From NCBI GenBank assembly GCA_945787555.1, contig CALZJG010000041.1, positions 1 to 58,783 on the forward strand: 58,783 bases of DNA, read 5' to 3'. This document shows positions 51,187 through 58,783 of the stretch, in pieces. Origin of the DNA: an uncultured Chromatiaceae bacterium. GTDB lineage: Bacteria; Pseudomonadota; Gammaproteobacteria; DRLM01. Both the position numbers and the translations under genes were made by a program. Below the pieces are notes generated by a model. It saw nothing but the letters and a program-made list of their open reading frames with translations, ran no database searches and was not told the origin of the DNA. Numbering within the stretch: the first letter of the stretch is position 1; each line of letters opens with the position of its first letter.

Positions 51187-54100
51187 ATGCGGCCAAGCCG
51201 ACAGCCAGCATGCAAGCTGCGAGGCGTCGAGCGCCATGAGGCGCCTACGCGATCCTTCTTATCGCCATTCTCATTCACCCATTGTTACAGGGTGCGTGCC
51301 TTTTCCAAGCTGAGGACGGTGCTCGTCGTATGGCTGGCCCTATTGTCGATACAGCCAACCCTGGCGCAAGACTTACCGCTGGCCGGCGCGGCGAGCGCCC
51401 CTGCAGGACAGCAGCCGTTACTCGACGCCGCGCCCAACGGCGTGCCCATTGTGCACATCGCCCCGCCCAGCGCCGCTGGCGTTAGCCGCAATCAATACGA
51501 TCACTTCAACGTCAATCGCGACGGACTCATCCTCAACAACAGTAGTGGCAACGTGCAGTCACAACTGGGCGGTTGGGTCGGCGGCAACCTGCAACTGGGT
51601 TCTACTCCGGCGCGCCTCATCCTCAACGAAGTCATCTCCCAGCATCCCTCGCAACTGCGCGGCTATCTCGAAGTGGCCGGTCGGCGCGCCGACATTGTCA
51701 TCGCCAATCCCAATGGACTGAGCTGCGACGGCTGTGGATTCATTAACAGCGCCGGCCGCGTGACCTTGAGCACGGGCGCTCCTCAACTCAATACGGATGG
51801 GATGCTGGAGCGTTTGGATGTGCAACGCGGCCAGCTCAGCATCGGCGGAGCGGGTCTAAACGCCACCGATGTGGAGCAACTCGACCTCATTGCGCGCGGT
51901 TTGGTGATCGAGGGAGAGATCTGGGCACGTAACGTCAATGCCGTGCTTGGTGCCAACCAAGTGCTCTACGGCACCTTGCAAGCGACCCCCCAAAATGGCG
52001 ACGGCAGCGCGCCGCGATTCGCGGTAGACGTCAAAGACCTTGGTGGCATGTATGCCAATACGATTCACCTGGTGGCGACCGAGGAGGGCTTGGGGGTCAA
52101 CAGCCGCGGTCGCATGGCCGCGCTGCAAGGTAATCTAACCCTTTCGGCCAATGGCGATCTCACACTCAAAGACAGCTACGCCGCGCAGAACATCAATATA
52201 GGGACGACCCGTAACGCCACGTTGACGGGACTGAGCGTGAGCGATGCAGACACCACGTTACGCGCCGGTGGTGCCATCGCGCAGCGCGGCCGCCTCGACA
52301 CCCAGGGACGCTTGGCGCTCTATGCTGGCGCGATTGAGAACAGCGGCGAGCTCATCCAGCGTGCCGATGGCGACCTGACCCTCACGGCGCAAGGCCGCCT
52401 CGACAACAGTGGTCGTGTCTACAGCGGCGGCGCATTGCGCGCCACGGCGCGCGAGTTCAATGACAGTGGCGGTGAGTTCCAGGCGACGGGTGAGCTTAAT
52501 CTGCACGCACAAGGCATCACCTTGCAAGGCAGCCGACTCACCAGTGACGGCAACGTCGTGCTCGCTGCAGACGCGGGCAGCCTGAGCAGCGCCGGAGTAC
52601 ATGCGCAAGCCGCCGGTGATATCGAGCTCAACGCACATGAACGCATAGAAAATCTCAACGGTCACTGGCAGGCCGGAGAGGCCATGCGCCTTGCCGGCAA
52701 GACGCTCAACAACCAAGGTGGCAATCTAGCCAGCAGCGGCCGACTGCAGGTGGACACCCATGGACAGACCCGCAACGAGGGCGGCGAGATGCTGGCCGGT
52801 AGTGATGTCCAGATCACCGCCGGCACGCTCAGCAACGATCTCGGCGGATTGATCGCCGCCAACGCGGCCGCACGCCTTACCACCACGGACGGTGAACTGA
52901 GCAATCGTGGTGGTCGCATCGAAGCGCAGGGCGAACTCGTTCTTGACGCCGGCGGCGCGACCCTGAACAACCACGGCGGCACGCTGATCTCCGATGGCGC
53001 CGTCACCATTGCCAGCGGCTCACTCGCCAACCGCAGTGGTCACATCGAGTCGGCACAGGCATTGACGCTCGCCGCGACGGGCGAGATCGACAACACGCAA
53101 GGCGCGCTACAATCCGTCACCGCCGCTTCCGTGCAAGCAGGGACATTCACCAACCACGGTGGCCGGCTCATCGCGCGTGATGGGCTAACCATCGTCACCG
53201 AGACCTTGCGCAACGATAGACCGAGCGAGGGCAGCCGCGGTGGCACGCTCGCCGCCACCGCCGGTGCCGTGAACATCAGTGCGCAAACGACCCGCAATGG
53301 GGGTGGCCGCATCAGTGCCACCTCCGGCATCGTGCTCGATACACACGACCTGGACAACCGCGGTGGTGAAATCTCCAGCGCCGCCGAGCTGCGGCTCGAC
53401 ACCCATGGCGGCCAATTTCTCAACCGAAACGGTGCGCTGCTGGCCGAGGGTGACGCAGACATCACCGCGGGCGAGATCACCAACAGGGACGGCGCCAAGA
53501 TAAGCGCGCGCAACCTCACGCTGGACGCCGACTCACTGCATAACGACGCAGCGCAGCTGAGCACCGCACTCGCCATGACCCTCGATCTCGGCAGCGGCAC
53601 GCTCACCAACCAGGGCGGCAAGATCACTGCCGGCCGCGCTATCGATGTCAGTGCTGAGGCGCTGAACAATCGCGGTGGCGACATCATTGCCGCCGAGCGT
53701 CTTAGCGCCGCAGTCACGCAGCTCGATAATCACAACGGCGTGCTCTCCGCAACGCACCAACTCACACTGGCCAGCCGTGATGCGATCAACAATACCGAGG
53801 GGCTCATCGTCGGCGATGGTAGCGTCAAGCTCATCGGCAGCACGCTCGACAACCGCCTCGGCACCCTCAGTGGTGCGCACACCTCCATAGATCTGGGCAG
53901 CGGCTCCCTAAACAACAGTGCTGGACACATCAGCGGCGCACAAAGCTTGGTGCTTACTCAGGGTGAAATGCACAACGCCGACGGCGTGGTGAGCAGCGGC
54001 GCGACGCTCACCCTCGACACCCAAGGCAGCGACTTGGACAATCGCCGCGGCATCATCGTCAGCAAAGACGGTCTCGCCCTGAACAGCGCCCAGCTCCTCA

Positions 54101-57100
54101 ACAGCGGTGGCACGCTGGCCGCCATCGCGGGCGACGTGACCCTCGCGGCGGACGGGGCTTTGATCAACGACCAAGGTGCGCGTCTGCAGGCGGGAAGAGA
54201 TCTGAACCTACGCGCGGGCGCCACCCACAACGACAGCGGACTCATCAGCGGTCGCGACATCGACTTGAATCTAGACATCCTGACCAATGATGGCGGTGCA
54301 GTGGTGGCGGGTGCTCAATTGCGGGTCGGCACCCACACCTTGGACAATGACAATGGCTTGCTGATGGCGGTCGGCGATGGGCGCATCGACACCCACGACC
54401 ACGCGCTGATCAACACCCACAGCGGCGACAGCGGAGGCATCATCAGCGGCGGCGCGTTGACCATACGAGGCGGGTCACTCGACAACCGCGCCGGTGTCAT
54501 CACGAGTCGCGGGCAGCAAAGCCTGACCCTAGATAGTAATTTGGACAATCGCGACGGTGGCGCGCTGGTCAGCCACGCTGACGCCGTTCTTCGCGCCGCC
54601 ACGCTTTACAACAGCACCGGCCAAATCGGTGCTGTGGGTGATCTCGAGGTCGCTGCGGCCAGCGAACTGAACAACCGTGGCGGCCGCCTCATCGCCAATG
54701 GCACCACCACCCTGACTAGTGCCAATCTCGACAACAGTGCGGCGGGCAGCATCGATGCGCAGCGCGTCGCTGTGACCGCGAGCGAGCTCAACAACAGCGG
54801 CGGACAACTGCGTGCCGTCGACAGCGCCACGCTCAACGCCGCTGCGTTGAACAACCGTGGTGGAGAACTCAACGCGCTAGGTACGCTCGACGTCAACGCT
54901 GCCACGCTCGACAACAGCGACGGCGCCATCGTCTCCGACCTAGCCGTCGCCGTAACCACGAACAGCGAAGTCCCTGGCGGTACCGTCGCCTCCAGCGACA
55001 GCGTCACCCTCAACATCGACGGCGACTACACCAACGACGGGCTGCTCTCCGCACAGCAGACCCTCACCGTCAACGCTGACACCATCACCAACACAGGTAC
55101 ACTCACCGCAGGCGACACCCTTAGTGCCAGCAGCGGCGGCGACTTGATCAACCAAGGTGAAATCAGCGCCACCAATGCGGTTATCCTCGTTGCCGGGGGT
55201 ACGCTGACCAATCAGGGCGAGGCGATCATCAACAGCGTTGATACCCGTATCAATGCCGCCACGCTGAACAACAGCGGCAAAATCTACGGCGATCAATTGC
55301 GTGTTCAAGCCGATCTCATCACCAACCGCGCCGACGGCGCGATCGCCGCGCGCGACCACGGCTACATCGGCGCGCGGGAGTTCGGCAACACCGAGGACGG
55401 TGATGTCACCAGCCTGGGTGATTTGTTCATCGCCGGCGGCTTCGATGAGGCCGATGTCGCGCAAGGCGCGATGGAAAGATTTCTCAACGCCTCGAGCCAC
55501 ATCGAAGTGGCGGGGCATCTGACTATTAATGCGGCCACGCTACTCAATCGCAACGATCATTTAGTTATCGAGACGGTGACCGACGACCCCGTGCAAAGGG
55601 AAGAAATCGAGGTCGGTGCAACGCGATACCCACTCTCACTGTGTGCCGGTATCGGCGGCAATCAAGACAACAACAGCTGTATCGTTCACCCCGAACTCTA
55701 CGGGCAGCGTAGCACCGTCACGTCCGTGCGTACTTTGATATGCAGTCGAGGTTGCGAAACGACGATCAACTACGGTTGGGATGATCCCGTCTTCGAACGC
55801 TTCGATGTCACCTCCGTCAGTGGGGCCCCACCGAGCGAACCGAGGGGCGGGTGTACGGGGCGCCGTTCGAATGCCACGCCCTGCACGCAATGGCGCCAGG
55901 ATTACGCATTCTGGGACGCCGAATTTCAAGTAGCGCTCGATCAACTCGAGGTCGAAATCGACGCCTGGAACGCCCAGGTCAATGAAGAGAACCGGCGGGA
56001 AGCCTTCGAGGACTATCGTTGGCATCGCAGCACCACGGTCACCACGCGCGATAAGGTTATAAGCACAGACCCCGCCGAGCTGCTCGCCGGTGGAGATATC
56101 ACTCTGACCGGTGCGGTCACCAACGCCAACAGTCACATCATCGCCGGCGGGTCACTCAGTGTGACCGGCCCCGAGGTCAACAATATAGAACTCGAAGGCA
56201 AGAAAACTATCGTCGAGACGCGCCACTATCTGGATACCTGGGTCAAATCCTGCGGGAGGTTCGGGAATAAGCACTGTCGTCAATGGCAGCCCAATGGCAG
56301 GGATCTGACACGGGATGAGTGGCTCGCATTCTCTCAGAGCGGCAAGGATGCAGAGACTTTATGGCGTGCTGCGACGCCCGAGGAGCTGACGTCCACAACT
56401 AGTATCGATCTCGAGATCGTGCGCTACGAATGCAATGCGCAAAGTCTGCTCAGTGATCCGGCTTGCAAGCAAAGTGCCGGTGATTCCACGGCTATAATCA
56501 AAGACGACATCATCAATGCCGCCGCCGATACTCGCCGCGCCGTCTCGGCCGAGAGTGCTATGCCAGCCTCGCGTGAACTGACCGACGAGAAAGTCACGGC
56601 TCAGCTCGCGTCCGCACACACCGCGCCTAGCGTCACCTCCGGTCCACCGACCGTTCACCGCCTCACACTCGACCCCGGGACGGGGGCCGGTGAGGTCATC
56701 CTTAGCGCCGCGCCGCCTCTCATCGCGCCCACCAACAAGCTCTTCGTCCTGCATGCGGAGCCAGCCGCGCCCTACCTGGTCGAAACCGATCCCGCCTTCA
56801 CCAACCGGCGCGACTTCCTAGCCAGCGACTACTTCCTCGCTCAACTCGAGCGCGATCCCGAGCGCTGGCTCAAGCGCTATGGCGACGGCTATGCCGAACA
56901 GCGCCTCGTCAACGATCAAGTGCTGACCCTCACCGGCCGGCGTTTCCTCAGCGGCTACAGCGACAACGAAGCCCAATACCGCGCCCTGATGGATGCCGGT
57001 GTCGCCTACGCGCGCGACTATCAACTCACCCCCGGCGTCGCCTTGTCCGCCGAGCACATGGCGCTGCTCAGCACCGACATCGTGTGGCTGGAGTTGGACA

Positions 57101-58783
57101 CCGTCACCTTGCCCAATGGCACGACCGAAAGCATGCTGGTGCCGCGTGTCTACCTGCGTCGTCCGGCCGGCGGCGATGTGCAAGACAGCGGCGCCCTGAT
57201 TGCTGGCGCCGACGTCGATATCCAAACCGAACAAGCACTGGTCAACCGCGGCACCCTCGCCGCCCAACGCACCCTGACGCTCACCGCCGGCACCGACCTG
57301 ATCAACGAACGCGGCCGTTTGCAGGGCCAAACGTTACTGGCCCGCGCCGAAAACGATCTGAAAAATCTCTCCGGCCTGATACAAGGCGCGGGGGAGGGGA
57401 ACGACGTCCGCTTGTCGGCTGGACGCGATATCGTGCTCGACACCCTCAGCCAGGTAGCGAACAACGCCAGCGGCACTCACACTCGCGAAACGCTCGACCG
57501 TATCGCCACCGTGCAGGGCGGCACCGTCCGTCTCGATGCCGCGCGCCACATTACCGCCCAGGGCGCGGTCGTGCGCGCCGATGCCGACCTCATCGCGCAA
57601 GCCGGCGGCGACATCGCCCTCAACGCCGCGCAAACTCGCTATCGTCTCATGATGGAGAACAGCGGTGGGCGCAGCGAGCTGGGCCGCACTAGCCACCTGC
57701 GCGAAGAAGACGTCAGCCACCGTCTCAGCGAGCTGGCCGCCGGCGGCAACCTTGCACTCATCACCGCCGGTGACGCGCGTCTAAGCGGCGCCGACCTCGT
57801 CGCCGGGCAAGACCTGCTGGTGCAAGGCGCCAGCGTCAGCATCGCACCCGTCACAGACCGCGCCCTGCGCGATAGCATGAGCGTCGGTGATCAACACTAC
57901 CGCCGCACCTTGCGCGCGAACGAAACTGTCGTAGGTGCCAACCTTGACGCCGGTCGCCACCTCACCGTCAACGCCAGCGGCGGTGGTGAGACAGAGCGCG
58001 ACGGCGACCTTATGCTCAGCGGCGCGCAACTACGCGCCGATCAAGGTCAAGTCAGCTTGCTCGCCGCGCGCGATGTCAGCCTCCAACATCTGACCACTGA
58101 ACAGCGGTCGCTAGCCGAGCGCTATAAAAAGAACAGCGACCTGGTTTCCAGCCGGCGCACGCAAAGCAGCGATGAGGTCATCTCCAGCGACGTCGTTGGC
58201 AGCGTGATCTCGGGCGAAACCGTCGCCGTATTGGCCGGGCGCGACCTCACCGCGCAAGGCTCGCACCTGGTCGCCGAGCGCGACCTCAGCCTCGATGCGC
58301 AAAACGACCTGCGTCTCCTCGACGCCGAATCCCGTCACAGCGAAACGCGCCAGCATCAAGAGAAAAAACGCGGCCTATCCGCCGGCGGCGGTCGACTCAG
58401 CCTCGGTACACAACGTGCTGAGGATGCTGCGGCGACGCAAACACGACAAAGCGTCATTAGTACCATTGGCAGTGTCAGTGGCAACGTGTCCGTCAGCGCC
58501 GGGCTGGATGTCATGGTGCAAGGCGTCGACTTCATCGCCGGCGGTGATCTCGCCATCAGTGGTCGCAACGTCGATATGCTCGCTGCGATCGACAGCGGCG
58601 AGCACAGCGAGGCACACCAGCGCCGTCAAGGGGGATTGAGCCTAGGTGTGTCCAGCGTCCTCATCGATGCCGGCACGCGCGTGCAACGCAGCATCGAGCG
58701 CGGCGCAGAAGTCGATGATGATCGGCTCAAGGTGCTCTATGGCATCAAGGCCGCGCGGGAAGGGTATGAGGGACTCGCCTCGC
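51187..58783 (+). CDS. Filamentous haemagglutinin / CdiA-like TpsA exoprotein (partial, runs off the edge)
   Basis: Open from 51187 to the window end (2,532+ aa, no stop seen). Start uncertain: ATG 51187 keeps a HCYRV-FSKLR segment like the extended signal region of TPS proteins; GTG 51292 gives a short signal peptide (VLVVWLALLSIQPTLAQ). TPS domain follows (~75-330) with NPNGL and CDGC near residues 174-183. Residues ~330-1450 are haemagglutinin repeats (LDNRGG-I type). Residues ~1459-1905 are a non-repetitive, Cys- and Trp-containing block, then the conserved VETDPAFTNRRDFLASDY segment, then an FHA-2-like repeat region. Domain order matches CdiA (FHA-1, receptor-binding, FHA-2); the toxin end and any immunity gene lie beyond 58783. 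Confidence 0.93.
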   Translation, partial: MRPSRQPACKLRGVERHEAPTRSFLSPFSFTHCYRVRAFSKLRTVLVVWLALLSIQPTLAQDLPLAGAASAPAGQQPLLDAAPNGVPIVHIAPPSAAGVSRNQYDHFNVNRDGLILNNSSGNVQSQLGGWVGGNLQLGSTPARLILNEVISQHPSQLRGYLEVAGRRADIVIANPNGLSCDGCGFINSAGRVTLSTGAPQLNTDGMLERLDVQRGQLSIGGAGLNATDVEQLDLIARGLVIEGEIWARNVNAVLGANQVLYGTLQATPQNGDGSAPRFAVDVKDLGGMYANTIHLVATEEGLGVNSRGRMAALQGNLTLSANGDLTLKDSYAAQNINIGTTRNATLTGLSVSDADTTLRAGGAIAQRGRLDTQGRLALYAGAIENSGELIQRADGDLTLTAQGRLDNSGRVYSGGALRATAREFNDSGGEFQATGELNLHAQGITLQGSRLTSDGNVVLAADAGSLSSAGVHAQAAGDIELNAHERIENLNGHWQAGEAMRLAGKTLNNQGGNLASSGRLQVDTHGQTRNEGGEMLAGSDVQITAGTLSNDLGGLIAANAAARLTTTDGELSNRGGRIEAQGELVLDAGGATLNNHGGTLISDGAVTIASGSLANRSGHIESAQALTLAATGEIDNTQGALQSVTAASVQAGTFTNHGGRLIARDGLTIVTETLRNDRPSEGSRGGTLAATAGAVNISAQTTRNGGGRISATSGIVLDTHDLDNRGGEISSAAELRLDTHGGQFLNRNGALLAEGDADITAGEITNRDGAKISARNLTLDADSLHNDAAQLSTALAMTLDLGSGTLTNQGGKITAGRAIDVSAEALNNRGGDIIAAERLSAAVTQLDNHNGVLSATHQLTLASRDAINNTEGLIVGDGSVKLIGSTLDNRLGTLSGAHTSIDLGSGSLNNSAGHISGAQSLVLTQGEMHNADGVVSSGATLTLDTQGSDLDNRRGIIVSKDGLALNSAQLLNSGGTLAAIAGDVTLAADGALINDQGARLQAGRDLNLRAGATHNDSGLISGRDIDLNLDILTNDGGAVVAGAQLRVGTHTLDNDNGLLMAVGDGRIDTHDHALINTHSGDSGGIISGGALTIRGGSLDNRAGVITSRGQQSLTLDSNLDNRDGGALVSHADAVLRAATLYNSTGQIGAVGDLEVAAASELNNRGGRLIANGTTTLTSANLDNSAAGSIDAQRVAVTASELNNSGGQLRAVDSATLNAAALNNRGGELNALGTLDVNAATLDNSDGAIVSDLAVAVTTNSEVPGGTVASSDSVTLNIDGDYTNDGLLSAQQTLTVNADTITNTGTLTAGDTLSASSGGDLINQGEISATNAVILVAGGTLTNQGEAIINSVDTRINAATLNNSGKIYGDQLRVQADLITNRADGAIAARDHGYIGAREFGNTEDGDVTSLGDLFIAGGFDEADVAQGAMERFLNASSHIEVAGHLTINAATLLNRNDHLVIETVTDDPVQREEIEVGATRYPLSLCAGIGGNQDNNSCIVHPELYGQRSTVTSVRTLICSRGCETTINYGWDDPVFERFDVTSVSGAPPSEPRGGCTGRRSNATPCTQWRQDYAFWDAEFQVALDQLEVEIDAWNAQVNEENRREAFEDYRWHRSTTVTTRDKVISTDPAELLAGGDITLTGAVTNANSHIIAGGSLSVTGPEVNNIELEGKKTIVETRHYLDTWVKSCGRFGNKHCRQWQPNGRDLTRDEWLAFSQSGKDAETLWRAATPEELTSTTSIDLEIVRYECNAQSLLSDPACKQSAGDSTAIIKDDIINAAADTRRAVSAESAMPASRELTDEKVTAQLASAHTAPSVTSGPPTVHRLTLDPGTGAGEVILSAAPPLIAPTNKLFVLHAEPAAPYLVETDPAFTNRRDFLASDYFLAQLERDPERWLKRYGDGYAEQRLVNDQVLTLTGRRFLSGYSDNEAQYRALMDAGVAYARDYQLTPGVALSAEHMALLSTDIVWLELDTVTLPNGTTESMLVPRVYLRRPAGGDVQDSGALIAGADVDIQTEQALVNRGTLAAQRTLTLTAGTDLINERGRLQGQTLLARAENDLKNLSGLIQGAGEGNDVRLSAGRDIVLDTLSQVANNASGTHTRETLDRIATVQGGTVRLDAARHITAQGAVVRADADLIAQAGGDIALNAAQTRYRLMMENSGGRSELGRTSHLREEDVSHRLSELAAGGNLALITAGDARLSGADLVAGQDLLVQGASVSIAPVTDRALRDSMSVGDQHYRRTLRANETVVGANLDAGRHLTVNASGGGETERDGDLMLSGAQLRADQGQVSLLAARDVSLQHLTTEQRSLAERYKKNSDLVSSRRTQSSDEVISSDVVGSVISGETVAVLAGRDLTAQGSHLVAERDLSLDAQNDLRLLDAESRHSETRQHQEKKRGLSAGGGRLSLGTQRAEDAAATQTRQSVISTIGSVSGNVSVSAGLDVMVQGVDFIAGGDLAISGRNVDMLAAIDSGEHSEAHQRRQGGLSLGVSSVLIDAGTRVQRSIERGAEVDDDRLKVLYGIKAAREGYEGLAS

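Noticed and set aside
51559-58629. Many minus-strand open frames within the exoprotein gene
   Set aside because: They are antisense shadows of a repetitive GC-rich gene; no ribosome sites or recognisable domains, and the plus frame is continuous.

Overview
The window reads as a chromosome segment of a fairly GC-rich gammaproteobacterium. Gene orders typical of that class are present: rluE / icd / cspD-clpS-clpA-infA-bpt-aat, purB-hflD-mnmA-nudJ, ftsK-lolA-rarA-(crcB)-serS-cysG and trxB beside ftsK. The order within the class (perhaps Chromatiales-like) is a guess. No phage, CRISPR array or intact insertion sequence was seen.

Layout. (1) 0.2-6.5 kb: ettA, then a signalling operon of PAS histidine kinase, CheY-like regulator and REC-GGDEF-EAL protein, then a DUF488 gene. 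(2) 6.5-6.7 kb: a very good sigma-54 promoter in front of a predicted ~95-nt small RNA with its own terminator. (3) 6.7-12.7 kb: a minus-strand glycerol/glycerophosphodiester-type operon (DUF4399, FGGY kinase, GDPD phosphodiesterase, GlpD-like oxidoreductase), then an aldolase-dehydrogenase fusion. (4) 12.8-14.3 kb: a VOC protein and rnd. (5) 14.37-14.87 kb: three tandem homologous small-RNA units, each with its own promoter-like boxes, a 5' hairpin with a cytosine-rich loop and a Rho-independent terminator. (6) 15-25.8 kb: purB, hflD, mnmA, nudJ, rluE, icd, and the N-degron set (clpS adaptor, clpA unfoldase, bpt and aat transferases) with cspD and infA. (7) 25.8-37.8 kb: a FemAB-like acetyltransferase, a LolA-fold sorting protein, a SelT/SelW-like protein, trxB, ftsK, lolA, rarA, crcB-DUF190, serS and cysG. 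(8) 37.8-47.7 kb: accessory genes, namely a PsbP-like/membrane-protein pair, a FeeM-like acyltransferase, a phosphate-binding-protein/outer-membrane-barrel/GGDEF-EAL operon, and the ergothioneine pair egtB-egtD. (9) 47.7-58.8 kb: a Bax-inhibitor-1 family protein, tRNA-Ser(UGA), a decayed gene fragment, and a two-partner secretion locus. Its TpsA/CdiA-like exoprotein runs off the right edge, so any toxin tip and immunity gene lie outside.

The most unusual content is the set of four predicted C-rich-loop small RNAs: three siblings in tandem between purB and rnd, and one unrelated in sequence but built the same way after the DUF488 gene. The exposed C-rich segments could pair with G-rich Shine-Dalgarno sequences. 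In this window the loop of one sibling is perfectly complementary over 9 nt to the ribosome-binding site of the REC-GGDEF-EAL gene. This suggests, without proving, a post-transcriptional layer over the c-di-GMP and stress genes. Structures and pairings were worked out by eye from the sequence; no folding program or database search was run.
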